A stretch of DNA of 64,000 nucleotides from JAKAGZ01 sp963772675 (GTDB lineage Bacteria > Bacteroidota > Ignavibacteria > Ignavibacteriales > Ignavibacteriaceae): the NCBI GenBank assembly GCA_963772675.1, contig CAVYYF010000011.1:285317-349316 (forward strand), read 5' to 3'. The position numbers and the translations under genes were made by a program. The notes under the pieces are model-generated. The model saw only the letters and a list, made by a program, of their open reading frames with translations. It had not been told where the DNA came from and made no database searches. Below, piece by piece: positions 27,053 through 36,994 of the stretch (positions are counted from its first letter, which is position 1; every line of letters begins with the position of its first letter).

Positions 27053-29007
27053 TAGTTAAATAATTCCCATGCTATTCCAAATCTTAAATTTCTTGCAGGC
27101 ATAGGATAGTATGGAACTATAAAATATTTTGTGTTAAGTAAATTTTCCCAGGTGAGATATATAGTCGCAGCTTTTTGTATTACTCCTGCAACAGTCAGGT
27201 CAACACGACGGTTAGCGCCTACCAAATTTACAAATGAATTGTTTACGCTTGGTCTTCTTTCATCATTATAATAAAATACAATTCCAGTTTTTAGATCAAG
27301 ATTTCCATTGAAAAGAAGTCCTTTGTAAAAGATTCCGCCTTTATAGGTGTATTTGGGAACTGAAGATAAAACGGTATCCGAATTGGCGGAGGCAAAATAA
27401 TAAGCTGCTGTGTTTTCCAATATGATCTTCCAAAATTCAAGATTTAAGTGTCCACCAAATCCATTCATATTTTCTAAAGAGGTTGGTAACAGAGATGTGA
27501 TAGCAGTATGAAAGCCAGAAGGATACGGAATAGGGAGATTGTTTGTATAGTAATCTTTTCTTGAAAAATATCTTAGTCCTCCCGATATAAAATCATTATT
27601 AAATTCTCCTGATACTTCAAAATTTTTAGTAACAGTATTGGCCTGAATATTATCAAATGAAAATCCGGCATAAAAAGAAAAGTTTTCAGAAAAATTTGCT
27701 TTCATGTCAATTCCATAGCCGGATGTATTTGGATTATACTTGAAGCAAGAATTATGAGAGGTTTTATAAAATATTGACGGTACAAACATTTTATTTTCCG
27801 TCTCAAAAGTTACAATAGCACTCAAAGAATAAACCGATGAATTATAATTTACCTCCGGGTGAAGGGCCTGATAAAGAGCGTCATAATTCAAGTCATATTT
27901 TTCATAATTGCCAATCAATGATAAGTTGATGGAACTTAAAGTGAACGCCTGGTTGAGCGATGCGCCATATATTTTATTTCTATCAGTATTTGCAAAATAA
28001 GCTGAGTCAACAGTTCCTGTTATTGCATCAAAGTATGATCTGTAATAAAGTGCCAAGTTTGTGCTTGAGTTTTCTGTAAACTTTCCAAGAAATTTTAAAC
28101 TAATATTTTGCTGCCTGGTTTGTTCATATCTGTCTGAATAAATCACAGGTGCCAGTTGCTGATCATACAGAAGAGAGTTGATGTCGGTTGTTAGTGTATC
28201 CACTTTTGAGATATCAACTCCACCATTCAAACCAGTTTGAGAGGTAATGTAAGAATAGTCCCCCAAAATATTAATTTTATTACTGAGCAAATATTTGAAT
28301 TTAAATCTTGTCTGCCATAAACTGAAGTGAGTATTTGAATAACTGCTATCTGTTTTACGGTTTGAAATATCAAATGAGGCGTTAAATCTTTTGTACATCC
28401 AGGAATTAAATAGTACATCAAAAAAAGCCTCACCATTTGGACCCTGGTAGTATTTAATTCTAGAATAAGGCGGTCGTGATAAAAAATCCCGAGTAATAAA
28501 ATTTACGGTTACATTATTATTATAAGGGCCAAATAAAAATCCTCTTGCCAAAGGCACAATCTCGATAGAGTCAATATTTTCAGTTTGCACCAGGTTTAGA
28601 TCAAGAGAATTTGTAAATCTGTTATTTATCAATATTCCATCTTGCAGGTAACTTATACCATTAAAGCCTGTACCATATATAGATATCTCGTTAGGTTGTC
28701 CAACAAATCCCTGGTCTCTTGTAAAATAAAAATCAAAAGGTTGTAAGAGATCACCTCCATACCTGTAGTTAAGAAGATCAATTTGATTTCTCGGAATGAA
28801 AAAGCTGTTTTCTCCCAGAGCTTTTTGATAAAGCGGAGCCAATGTATCTACTAAAGTTTTATGGTTTAAAGAATCCGCTAAAACAATATTACTTGTATCA
28901 GCTAAGGATGAATTGTTTTCAACATCACTTAATGATTTTGTAGAATTATTAACTTGGGCAAATAAGAAATTACTTAGCAATATCGTGATAATTATAATAT
29001 ACTTCAT
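27052..29007 (-). CDS. TonB-dependent receptor-like outer-membrane protein
   Basis: The 651-residue protein has a signal peptide (MKYIIIITILLSNFLFA), a plug-like N-terminal part (SIYGTGFNGISYLQDGILINNR, then IEIVPLARGFLFGPYNNN) and a long beta-barrel region ending in the outer-membrane insertion signature LRFGIAWELFN with a C-terminal aromatic Phe-Asn. It is shorter than most siderophore receptors and lacks an obvious TonB box, so the ligand is open. It overlaps the GT87-like gene by one base and is probably co-transcribed with it. Confidence 0.8.
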   Translation of the reverse strand: MKYIIIITILLSNFLFAQVNNSTKSLSDVENNSSLADTSNIVLADSLNHKTLVDTLAPLYQKALGENSFFIPRNQIDLLNYRYGGDLLQPFDFYFTRDQGFVGQPNEISIYGTGFNGISYLQDGILINNRFTNSLDLNLVQTENIDSIEIVPLARGFLFGPYNNNVTVNFITRDFLSRPPYSRIKYYQGPNGEAFFDVLFNSWMYKRFNASFDISNRKTDSSYSNTHFSLWQTRFKFKYLLSNKINILGDYSYITSQTGLNGGVDISKVDTLTTDINSLLYDQQLAPVIYSDRYEQTRQQNISLKFLGKFTENSSTNLALYYRSYFDAITGTVDSAYFANTDRNKIYGASLNQAFTLSSINLSLIGNYEKYDLNYDALYQALHPEVNYNSSVYSLSAIVTFETENKMFVPSIFYKTSHNSCFKYNPNTSGYGIDMKANFSENFSFYAGFSFDNIQANTVTKNFEVSGEFNNDFISGGLRYFSRKDYYTNNLPIPYPSGFHTAITSLLPTSLENMNGFGGHLNLEFWKIILENTAAYYFASANSDTVLSSVPKYTYKGGIFYKGLLFNGNLDLKTGIVFYYNDERRPSVNNSFVNLVGANRRVDLTVAGVIQKAATIYLTWENLLNTKYFIVPYYPMPARNLRFGIAWELFN

Positions 29008-29282
29008 CTAAGATGCTGTAATTGAAATTTTTATTCTGGTTGACGTTTCCATTATTGAAAATAAATAATTAAATGACACTTGCAAAATATAAATTTTAAA
29101 ATTGTCTTATTAGGATTACTTTTTTTGTTTATTCGCGTTTGGTGTGATTAGTTTCATGCCTGTAAACAGGGGACGAAACCGGAAAAGCCAGATATTTTTA
29201 TTTGAAATTTTATTTCTTTTAATGAAAATAATATCTATTTTCATGTCGTAACTATTTTTAAATAAAAAAAGGATAAAATCAC

Positions 29283-29570
29283 ATGGCAAAAGCAATGACC
29301 AAGAGTCAAGTTATTGATCATCTTGCTAAAAAAACAGAAACGACAAAGAAATTTTCAGAACAGTTCATTAATGAATTGGTCGGTCTTGCATATAAAGAAG
29401 CCAAGAATTCATTTACAGTACCAGGTTTAGGTAAACTTGTGCTTGTAAATAGAAAAGAAAGAATGGGTCGTAACCCTGCAACAGGCGAATCGATTTTGAT
29501 TCCTGCAAAGAAAGTATTGAAATTTAGAATAGCAAAAGCAGCAAAAGACGCTGTTCTTCCTAAAAAATAA
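29283..29570 (+). CDS. HU-family DNA-binding protein
   Basis: The 95-residue basic protein has the HU/IHF fold signatures: MTKSQVIDHLAKKT at the N-terminus, the beta-arm GRNPATGESILIPAKKVLKFR, and a lysine-rich end. It will compact and bend DNA. It is preceded by an AAGGA ribosome site and followed by a strong terminator, so it is a single-gene unit. Confidence 0.95.
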   Translation: MAKAMTKSQVIDHLAKKTETTKKFSEQFINELVGLAYKEAKNSFTVPGLGKLVLVNRKERMGRNPATGESILIPAKKVLKFRIAKAAKDAVLPKK

Positions 29571-29584
29571 ATTGTTATCTTGAT

Positions 29585-29614
29585 AATAGCCTGCTAAAGA
29601 GCAGGCTATTTTGC
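29585..29614 (+). terminator. Terminator after the HU gene
   Basis: An 11-bp perfect stem (AATAGCCTGCT at 29585-29595, AGCAGGCTATT at 29600-29610) closes an AAAG loop and runs into TTTTG. It is 15 bp past the stop. Confidence 0.85.
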
Positions 29615-29691
29615 ACTTCATTTTAGGCCTGAAAATCCTTCCTCCGAGTTTTATCTTTTTATAGATACTAATATTATCTTTGGGCAGCCTA

Positions 29692-31485
29692 ATGAAACTA
29701 TTATATTCATATCTAAAGTCTTATTGGAAGCTTGTTATTCTGGCTCTTTTTTTAGCAGCCATAAATCAGGTTTTCTCTTTATTAGATCCCTGGATCTTCA
29801 GGATAGTTATCGACAAGTATGCGACAAAATTCAGCCAATACACCACCTCAGAATTTTTTAAAGGAATAAGTTTGCTTCTTGCTGCAGCTGTAGGAGTTGC
29901 ATTCGTATCTAGACTCGCAAAGAATTTTCAAGACTATTTTGTAAACGTTATTACACAAAAGCTTGGTGCTAAAATTTACAACGATGGTATACAACATTCT
30001 CTTGAGCTGCCGTATTCGCTTTTTGAAGATCAAAGAAGCGGGCAAACTCTTGGAGTTCTGCAAAAGGTAAGGACAGATGTTGAAAAGCTGGTAAATGCCA
30101 TGATTAATGTTTTGTTTACAACGCTGGTCGGGGTAATTTTTGTTACTGTCTATGCTATAAATGTTTACTGGCTTATCGCCCCGGTGTTTTTTTCTGCTGT
30201 ACCTTTACTTGGAATTGTAAGTTCAGTACTAAGCAAGAAAATTAAAAAGATACAAAAAGTAATTGTTACGGAAACAACTGCACTTGCAGGAGCAACCACT
30301 GAATCGCTCAGAAATATAGAACTTGTAAAAAGCCTTGGCCTTGGCAACCAGGAAATTGACCGATTAAATACTACAACAGATAAAATACTCGAGCTTGAAC
30401 TAAGAAAAGTAAAATATATCCGGAGCCTGAGTTTTATACAAGGAACCATAGTTAATTTTATAAGGACGAGTATACTGTTTCTTATGCTCTATCTTATTTA
30501 CATTCAGGCAATTACTGTCGGAGAATTCTTTTCACTGTTTATTTATTCATTTTTTATTTTCGGTCCGCTGCAAAGCCTTGGGGATATAATAAATACATAC
30601 AGAGAAGCAGAAGTATCACTTAATAACTTTGAAGATATTCTTAAACTTCCGATTGAATCAAAACCTGACTTCCCCGCGACAATAAATGAAATAAATATTC
30701 TGAAATTTCAGGATGTTTCTTTTATGCATTTAACTGCTAACAAGAACGCTCTGGATAAAATTTCATTTGAGACGAAGAAGGGTGAGACTATAGCATTTGT
30801 CGGTCCATCCGGTTCAGGGAAAACAACTTTAGTAAAACTTTTAGTAGGTCTTTACACTCCAAAGCAGGGTAAAATATTATATAATAATTTTGCCGGTGAA
30901 GAAATCAATTTTGACCTCCTCCGTGAAAAGATCGGATTTGTAACTCAGGATACTCAATTATTTTCCGGAACAATCAAAGAAAACCTTTTGTTTGTAAAAC
31001 CCGATGCCACTGATGATGATTGTATGGAAGTGTTAAAAAAATCGGCTTGTGATAATTTACTTGCCCGAGCTGATAAAGGTATCGGTACTATGATAGGTGA
31101 GGGAGGAGTAAAGGTTTCGGGTGGTGAAAAACAGAGACTATCAATTGCTAGGGCATTACTTAGAAGACCTAACTTATTAATTTTTGATGAAGCAACTTCT
31201 GCGTTGGATTCTCTTACTGAAGAAGAGATTACCGAAACAATTCGGGAAATATCGGATAGGGAAGATTTGATAACAATTTTGATAGCTCACCGCCTGTCAA
31301 CTGTTCTTCATGCTGATAAAATTTATGTACTGGAAAAAGGCAAAATCATAGAGTCAGGAAAGCATAATGAGTTGCTTGATCTGAAAGGGCTTTATTACGC
31401 TATGTGGAGACAACAAATTGGCGAGGGGGATAATAAAACAACGGAAACTTCATTAAAAGCGGCGCAGGAAACTGTAAAAAAATAG
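29692..31485 (+). CDS. ABC exporter, fused membrane and ATPase domains
   Basis: The 597-residue half-transporter has six membrane helices in its first ~320 residues and a C-terminal ATPase with Walker A GPSGSGKT, the Q-loop FVTQDTQLF, the signature VSGGEKQRLS and Walker B LLIFDEATSALD. This is the MsbA/multidrug layout and it would work as a homodimer. ATG 29692 is preferred over TTG 29680. Substrate unknown; no partner half-transporter is adjacent. Confidence 0.92.
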   Translation: MKLLYSYLKSYWKLVILALFLAAINQVFSLLDPWIFRIVIDKYATKFSQYTTSEFFKGISLLLAAAVGVAFVSRLAKNFQDYFVNVITQKLGAKIYNDGIQHSLELPYSLFEDQRSGQTLGVLQKVRTDVEKLVNAMINVLFTTLVGVIFVTVYAINVYWLIAPVFFSAVPLLGIVSSVLSKKIKKIQKVIVTETTALAGATTESLRNIELVKSLGLGNQEIDRLNTTTDKILELELRKVKYIRSLSFIQGTIVNFIRTSILFLMLYLIYIQAITVGEFFSLFIYSFFIFGPLQSLGDIINTYREAEVSLNNFEDILKLPIESKPDFPATINEINILKFQDVSFMHLTANKNALDKISFETKKGETIAFVGPSGSGKTTLVKLLVGLYTPKQGKILYNNFAGEEINFDLLREKIGFVTQDTQLFSGTIKENLLFVKPDATDDDCMEVLKKSACDNLLARADKGIGTMIGEGGVKVSGGEKQRLSIARALLRRPNLLIFDEATSALDSLTEEEITETIREISDREDLITILIAHRLSTVLHADKIYVLEKGKIIESGKHNELLDLKGLYYAMWRQQIGEGDNKTTETSLKAAQETVKK

Positions 31486-31682
31486 ACCTGTTTTGCACAA
31501 CCGCAATCTCTTATATATCAATTGATTAGGGTAAAGTATCCGCCTATAATTACCGCTTATCCTTTTTTTCTAATGATGTGACTCTATTTTGAAAATTTGT
31601 TTCCTAAAACGTTAAACCAATCACATATGTTTCCCTGTCCAATTTGCAGGTTTAATTAAATAATTCATTCACAGGAATAGCC

Positions 31683-32066
31683 ATGAAAATAAAAACAGCT
31701 ATAAATAGTGTCGTAATTCTTTCATTCCTTTTGCTAGCTGGAGTCAAAATTTATGCCCAGGGAAGAATGCAAAGGCCTGATCGCGTCGAACAATTGAAAA
31801 AAGAACTCTCATTATCCGATAAGCAGGTTGAAAAGGTAAAGGACATTTTTGCCAAATCGCGCGAGCAGATGATGAATGCCCGGGATGAGAATATGGGGGA
31901 CCGGGATGCAATGCGAAAAGCTTTCCAGGAAAATACAGATAAATCAAATAAAGAAATAGAAAAAATTCTTACACCGGCGCAAAAGAAAAAATTTAAAACT
32001 TTAAAAGAACAATGGCGTAAACAGATGGAAGAAAGAATGCAAAACATGCGTCAAAGAAATAATTAA
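31683..32066 (+). CDS. Spy/CpxP-like periplasmic protein
   Basis: The 127-residue protein has a signal peptide (VVILSFLLLAGVKIYAQG) and a highly charged helical body with two LTxxQ-like repeats: LSLSDKQVEKVKDIF and ILTPAQKKKFKTL. Proteins of this fold act as periplasmic chaperones or metal/stress sensors. Its place 33 bp upstream of the macA-like gene hints that it senses or buffers whatever the pump exports. Confidence 0.8.
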   Translation: MKIKTAINSVVILSFLLLAGVKIYAQGRMQRPDRVEQLKKELSLSDKQVEKVKDIFAKSREQMMNARDENMGDRDAMRKAFQENTDKSNKEIEKILTPAQKKKFKTLKEQWRKQMEERMQNMRQRNN

Positions 32067-32099
32067 TATTAACAGAATTAACGGGTTATTAAAAAAGAA

Positions 32100-33416
32100 A
32101 TGAAAAAATTATTGAAATCAAGACTATTTCTGGTCGCTCTATCTTTGATTGTACTATTTACCGCGGGCTACTGGTACCTGTCTTCCTCAGATACAAACAC
32201 CACCGAAAAATACAGGTTTACAAATGTTGAGAAAGGCAACCTGGAATCAATTGTATCCAGCACAGGAACACTAAGTGCGGTTACAACCGTTCAGGTTGGA
32301 AGCCAGGTTTCCGGAACCGTTTCAAAGATGTACGTCGATTTTAACTCAAGGGTAAGAAAGGGACAATTAATTGCCCTTATCGATACAACAATATTGTATG
32401 CTAATTATAAGGATTCGGAAACATCGTTGTTTAAAGCAAAGGCTCAGCTTGAGCAATCAACGAATGACTTTAACAGAATGAAAGCGATGTATGAAAAAAA
32501 TCTTGCTGCGCAGAGTGATTATGACCTGGCGAAATATAATTATTCAATTGCAAAGGCAAACGTGCAATCCGCCGAACTGAGTCTGGAGAGAGCAAAAACG
32601 AATCTGGGCTATGCCTACATCAAAGCTCCGATTGACGGGACAGTAATCGCTAGGAATGTTGATGCGGGGCAAACAGTTGCCGCGAGTTTCTCCGCACCGG
32701 TTTTATTCCTGATTGCCAATGACCTTTCAAAAATGCAGATACTCGCAAATGTTGATGAAAGTGATATCGGACAAATAAAAGACGGGCAGCAGGTGCGTTT
32801 TACAGTACAAGCATATCCGAATAAAAAGTTTACGGGTGTAGTCGATCAAATAAGACTATCGCCGACAACGGTTCAGAACGTTGTTAATTATACCGTGGTA
32901 ATAAATGTTTCAAACAAAGATGGATTCCTTCTACCGGGAATGACCGCCACTATTGATTTTCTTATTGAAAGCGCACACGATGTTCTGAAAGTTTTAAACT
33001 CAGCCCTACGCTTAAAACCAAACAACGAAATGATGAGTGTAATACAAAAAAAGCAGGAAGAAAGAATGAACAACCTGCCTGACTCTATTAAAGCCAAAAT
33101 TAAAGAAAGAGCCGCACAGGGAGGTAATGGTCAGCGTGGGGGAGGTTTTATGCAAAGAATGTTTGCGGGCGGTTCAAACGGTGGCGTAAGAAAATTTGCT
33201 CAGATCTGGTATCTCGATGAAAAAGGTCAGCTTAATTTTGCACCTGTTAAATTGGGAATCTCGGACGGTCAGTACACAGAGGTTATTTCAGACAAAATTA
33301 AAGATGGACAGCAGGTAATAAACGGTATACTGATAGCGGATGAAGTAACTAATACCAGTTCGTCACCGTTTCAAAACAATAACAATCAATCACGCCAATT
33401 CAGGCGCGGATTCTAA
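32100..33416 (+). CDS. MacA-type periplasmic adaptor (membrane-fusion protein)
   Basis: The 438-residue protein has an N-terminal anchor helix (LVALSLIVLFTAGYWYL), a biotinyl-lipoyl half (VGSQVSGTVSKMYVDFNSRV), an alpha-hairpin, the second lipoyl half (YIKAPIDGTVIARNVDAGQTV) and beta-barrel domains. It would link the MacB-like pump to an outer-membrane channel. A Gly- and Gln-rich insert (GGNGQRGGGFMQRMF, about 340-355) is unusual. The tail is rich in Asn and Gln. It is followed by the ATPase and permease genes. Confidence 0.9.
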   Translation: MKKLLKSRLFLVALSLIVLFTAGYWYLSSSDTNTTEKYRFTNVEKGNLESIVSSTGTLSAVTTVQVGSQVSGTVSKMYVDFNSRVRKGQLIALIDTTILYANYKDSETSLFKAKAQLEQSTNDFNRMKAMYEKNLAAQSDYDLAKYNYSIAKANVQSAELSLERAKTNLGYAYIKAPIDGTVIARNVDAGQTVAASFSAPVLFLIANDLSKMQILANVDESDIGQIKDGQQVRFTVQAYPNKKFTGVVDQIRLSPTTVQNVVNYTVVINVSNKDGFLLPGMTATIDFLIESAHDVLKVLNSALRLKPNNEMMSVIQKKQEERMNNLPDSIKAKIKERAAQGGNGQRGGGFMQRMFAGGSNGGVRKFAQIWYLDEKGQLNFAPVKLGISDGQYTEVISDKIKDGQQVINGILIADEVTNTSSSPFQNNNNQSRQFRRGF

Positions 33417-33435
33417 AATTTCGGGAAGTGAAATA

Positions 33436-34185
33436 TTGGAAACTATAATTCAGACAAAAAATTTAATTAAAGACTACCATACGGGCGACATAACTGTCAG
33501 AGCGTTAAAGGGAATTAACCTGGATATTAGCAAAGGCGAATTTGTAGCTATTATGGGTGCGTCGGGTTCCGGCAAATCTACACTAATGAACATTCTCGGT
33601 TGTTTGGATGTGCCCTCTGGAGGAGATTATTTTATTGATTTGGTACACGTAAATAATTTGAATAAAAAGGAACTGGCGGATATAAGAAACCAGAAAATCG
33701 GTTTTGTATTCCAGGGTTTTAATTTACTATCAAGAACCACGGCTCTTGAAAATGTTGAAATGCCTTTATTATATAACAGGAGCGTCCATTATCCAGATCC
33801 TGCTAAACTCGCAATTGAGGCCCTCGCAAAAGTAGGGCTTGGTGACAGGGTTCATCATCACCCCAACCAGCTTTCTGGCGGACAACAGCAGCGTGTAGCT
33901 ATTGCAAGATCATTAATTAACAACCCGTCGGTCATACTAGCAGATGAACCGACCGGAAACCTTGATACAAAGACTTCAATAGAAGTATTATCAATTTTCC
34001 AGGAATTGAACGACCAGGGGATCACAGTACTGCTTATCACACACGAGCACGATATAGCTTATTACGCAAAAAGAATTATAGAAATGCGCGACGGGTTAAT
34101 TTTAAAAGACTATCTCGTTGACAAAAGGAAAAATGCCGTTGGGGACCTGGATAACTTTAAAGTAGAAGAAATAGAAAGTTTATGA
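33436..34185 (+). CDS. MacB-type ABC transporter ATP-binding protein
   Basis: The 249-residue ATPase has Walker A GASGSGKST, Q-loop FVFQGFNLL, signature LSGGQQQRVAIAR and Walker B VILADEPTGNLD, all typical of the LolD/MacB class. The coding frame begins at TTG 33436 (just after GGGAAGTGAAATA), since no upstream ATG fits. It ends 4 bp into the permease gene (ATGA overlap). In E. coli MacB the ATPase and permease are fused; here they are separate. Confidence 0.92.
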   Translation: METIIQTKNLIKDYHTGDITVRALKGINLDISKGEFVAIMGASGSGKSTLMNILGCLDVPSGGDYFIDLVHVNNLNKKELADIRNQKIGFVFQGFNLLSRTTALENVEMPLLYNRSVHYPDPAKLAIEALAKVGLGDRVHHHPNQLSGGQQQRVAIARSLINNPSVILADEPTGNLDTKTSIEVLSIFQELNDQGITVLLITHEHDIAYYAKRIIEMRDGLILKDYLVDKRKNAVGDLDNFKVEEIESL

Positions 34186-35399
34186 GATTAAAAAACCTAT
34201 TCAAAGCTGCAATTATTTCGATTGCAAAAAATAAAATGAGAAGCCTGTTGACTATGCTCGGAATTATAATTGGTGTGGGTGCAGTAATTGTGATGGTAGC
34301 CATTGGGCAGGGTGCCAAATCGCAAGTTGAATCGCAGATCAATAGCCTTGGCACTAACCTTGTGATTATTTATCCGGGTGCAGCACGAACCGGTGGAGTA
34401 AGCATGGGTGCGGGCTCTTTCACGCGTTTAACTCTTGATGATGTGGATTTTGTAAAAAAGAATGCCGTTACCGTTACCGGGGTTTCTCCTGTTATACGCA
34501 CAGGCGCACAACTCATTGGTGGTATTGGCAATTGGAGTTCGGCTGTTTACGGAGTCTCCCCGGATTACCTTCAAATCAGGGCGTGGGATCTGTCGTCAGG
34601 GGATTTTTTCACCGATACAGATGTGCGAACACGGAATAAAATTTGTGTAATCGGCCAGACAATTGCGAAAAATCTTTTCCCGGATCAGGATCCTGTTGGA
34701 CAACAAATGAGGATCAGGAATGTACCATTTAAAATTATTGGCGTACTTACAGAAAAAGGTCAAAACGCAAATGGGCAGGACCAAGACGATATAGTTCTTG
34801 CTCCGTATACAACTGTTCAATACAGGCTGAGTGGCTTCAGGTTTATCGGGCAGATATTATGTAGCGCTCTTTCGGCGAAGACAATTCCGCAAACCGAAGA
34901 GGAGTTGGCTTCTTTAATGAGGCAGTCACATAAAATTCAGCCGGGGGAAGATGATGATTTTACAATACGCAACCAGACCGATATCGCTGAAGCCGCGCAG
35001 TCAACTACGGATGTTTTAACAACACTGTTGGCTTCTATCGCGGGAATATCTCTTATAGTTGGTGGAATTGGTATAATGAATATTATGCTCGTGTCAGTTA
35101 CAGAAAGAACCAGGGAAATTGGAATCAGAATGGCAATCGGCGCGCGGGGCAGCGACATACTCACGCAGTTTCTTGTTGAAGCAACTTTATTAAGCCTGGG
35201 AGGCGGAATAATTGGAATCCTGATTGGCATCGGGACTACAAAAATAGTTAATGATGTTTACGGCTGGTCCACCTCACTTTCCGTTTTTACAATGCTGGTC
35301 TCATTTGGTTTTTCGGGGCTAGTCGGAATATTTTTTGGATTTTACCCGGCCAGAAAGGCTGCTTCATTAAATCCTATTGACGCTTTACATTTTGAATAA
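34182..35399 (+). CDS. MacB/FtsX-family ABC transporter permease
   Basis: The 405-residue protein has an N-terminal helix (MLGIIIGVGAVIVMVAIGQGA), a large periplasmic domain of the MacB_PCD type, and three C-terminal helices (the FtsX domain, including VTERTREIGIRMAIGARG). Together with the two genes upstream it forms a tripartite mechanotransmission pump, which in relatives exports antibiotics, peptides or lipoproteins. No TolC-like outer-membrane gene lies in the window. Confidence 0.92.
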   Translation: MRLKNLFKAAIISIAKNKMRSLLTMLGIIIGVGAVIVMVAIGQGAKSQVESQINSLGTNLVIIYPGAARTGGVSMGAGSFTRLTLDDVDFVKKNAVTVTGVSPVIRTGAQLIGGIGNWSSAVYGVSPDYLQIRAWDLSSGDFFTDTDVRTRNKICVIGQTIAKNLFPDQDPVGQQMRIRNVPFKIIGVLTEKGQNANGQDQDDIVLAPYTTVQYRLSGFRFIGQILCSALSAKTIPQTEEELASLMRQSHKIQPGEDDDFTIRNQTDIAEAAQSTTDVLTTLLASIAGISLIVGGIGIMNIMLVSVTERTREIGIRMAIGARGSDILTQFLVEATLLSLGGGIIGILIGIGTTKIVNDVYGWSTSLSVFTMLVSFGFSGLVGIFFGFYPARKAASLNPIDALHFE

Positions 35400-35482
35400 A
35401 TAATTGGTCTACTTTATTATTCCTTTTACCTGAAAGCTATCGGGTAGTGGGATATTTGTTAAAAAGATTTAAGGAGGTTACG

Positions 35483-36322
35483 ATGAAAAAGTATAGTAAT
35501 TTTAATATAATATTTCTTTTATTTCTGTTTGTTCTTCCGCTATTTATTTCAGGTTGCGGTGACCAGGAGTATAAAAGTTACTGGTTAAAGGGTGATATTA
35601 AAATTGATGGTAACCAGGAAGACTGGGGAAACCGCATTACTTTTTTTAAGGATGAAAATGTTGGCATAGGTATTCAGAATGATTCCGACAACGTGTATGT
35701 ATGTCTTGTAACTTCAGACAGGGGACACATAATGAGTACATTAAGAAACGGTTTTACTCTCTGGATTGACCCACAAAATGATAACAGGGTTTATGGAATT
35801 AAATTTCCAATTGGAATGAGCAACGATATGATGTTTAATTATGAAGAAAAACAGAACGGAAATTATCAGGATATGAGCTCAATGATGAAAAAATATGAAA
35901 GCTCAATGAATGAATTTGAATTAGTAAAACAGGACGGAGAATTACTTTCGGGAATACCAGTTAAAAATGATTATGGGATACAAATGAAAATAAAAATTAG
36001 CAGGGACCAACTGGTTTATGAATTAAAACTTCCCCTTAGCCATTCAATTAATAATGGTTTTTTTGTAAATGCTGCTCCGGGCAAGGAAATCAGGCTGGGT
36101 TTTGAAGAGGGAAAAATAGACAGATCAAAAAAACGTACAGGTTTAAGAGGAAACGAAGGACAAGTAGGTGGTGGAGATGATGGTACAAGAGAAGGGGAAA
36201 TGAGAGGTGGCGGGAGAATGGGTAGGGTAAATTTCGACAGAGGAACTCTTCCTCATATGTCTGATCCTTTGAATATCTGGTTCAAGGTTTCATTGGGTGA
36301 AAAGCCCGAAAATTTGAAATAA
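35483..36322 (+). CDS. Lipoprotein with CBM9/DOMON-like fold
   Basis: The 279-residue protein starts at ATG 35483 behind a textbook AAGGAGG site and has a lipobox (LFISGC). The region after it (IKIDGNQEDWGN, then DNVYVCLVTSDRG and GFTLWIDPQND) looks like the CBM9-like or DOMON domain found in secreted sugar- or haem-binding proteins; this is an inference from pattern. The C-terminal third is a Gly/Arg-rich low-complexity stretch, similar in flavour to the insert in the MacA-like protein. It follows the pump genes by 83 bp and may be part of that unit. Confidence 0.65.
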   Translation: MKKYSNFNIIFLLFLFVLPLFISGCGDQEYKSYWLKGDIKIDGNQEDWGNRITFFKDENVGIGIQNDSDNVYVCLVTSDRGHIMSTLRNGFTLWIDPQNDNRVYGIKFPIGMSNDMMFNYEEKQNGNYQDMSSMMKKYESSMNEFELVKQDGELLSGIPVKNDYGIQMKIKISRDQLVYELKLPLSHSINNGFFVNAAPGKEIRLGFEEGKIDRSKKRTGLRGNEGQVGGGDDGTREGEMRGGGRMGRVNFDRGTLPHMSDPLNIWFKVSLGEKPENLK

Positions 36323-36436
36323 ATTGTCTTTTTATGTTTTTTTCTTGAATGTGAGAACAAATAAATTTATTTTATTAAAAATCAGAGAGGAAAGTCTGAA
36401 ACAATTTATATAGTATGTATATATAATATTTTTTGC

Positions 36437-36451
36437 TGGCATATATTTTGA
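36437..36451 (+). promoter_or_regulatory. Sigma-54-like box before the AT-rich unknown gene
   Basis: TGGCATATATTTTGA matches the -24 element (TGGCAY) well, with the right spacing to a TTG at -12, but has A where the consensus has C. It ends 19 bp before ATG 36471. It resembles the two boxes at 43479 and 48034. Weak evidence on its own. Confidence 0.3.
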
Positions 36452-36470
36452 GTTTATACGGTTTGTAGCC

Positions 36471-36908
36471 ATGAGAAAATATAAAAACATATCGAAATAT
36501 TGTGTTAATTGTGGGTTAATTCTCCCAATTCTTAGTTTTATACTATTTGCTGGTTTTATGAATTATGCAGCATCATTGAATATTGCAAATTTAGAAAACG
36601 GTGATACATTATCTTATAATAATGAAAATATACAGGATGAATATAATTATGAATATTATATTCATATCGATGATGGTGTCCCTTCCCACGCGTTAGAAAC
36701 TAATATCAATTCTTTACACTGCATTATATTAAATGATATTGATGATAATTATAGCAGAAATAGTGAACTTACAAAACCAGTTAGTGATGATTATTCTATT
36801 AAATCTGATTTAGATAAATCAGTTAGAAAATATTTTATAAATCAATTAATTTCACAAGCTAAATTACCTACCGAAAAAGCACTCCGGTTTGACATACTTC
36901 TGATTTAA
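36471..36908 (+). CDS. AT-rich unknown protein with an N-terminal membrane segment
   Basis: The 145-residue protein has one hydrophobic helix (about residues 15-34, LILPILSFILFAGFMNYAA) and a polar, Asn/Asp/Tyr-rich remainder without any domain I know. Codon use is more AT-biased than in neighbouring genes. It could be an anchored or secreted protein. It lies 86 bp upstream of the cytochrome c gene, in the same direction. Confidence 0.5.
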   Translation: MRKYKNISKYCVNCGLILPILSFILFAGFMNYAASLNIANLENGDTLSYNNENIQDEYNYEYYIHIDDGVPSHALETNINSLHCIILNDIDDNYSRNSELTKPVSDDYSIKSDLDKSVRKYFINQLISQAKLPTEKALRFDILLI

Positions 36909-36994
36909 TTCTCCGAATAAATTTTTGTTACCAGTTGTTTGTGATCGTTTCGATTAATTTATTCTTTTAATGAAAGATTTAACCGGAGTTTAAA

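Noticed and set aside
29159..29170. CCTGTAAACAGG palindrome upstream of the HU gene
   Set aside because: Could be an operator, but it is short, single and not linked to a recognisable regulator.
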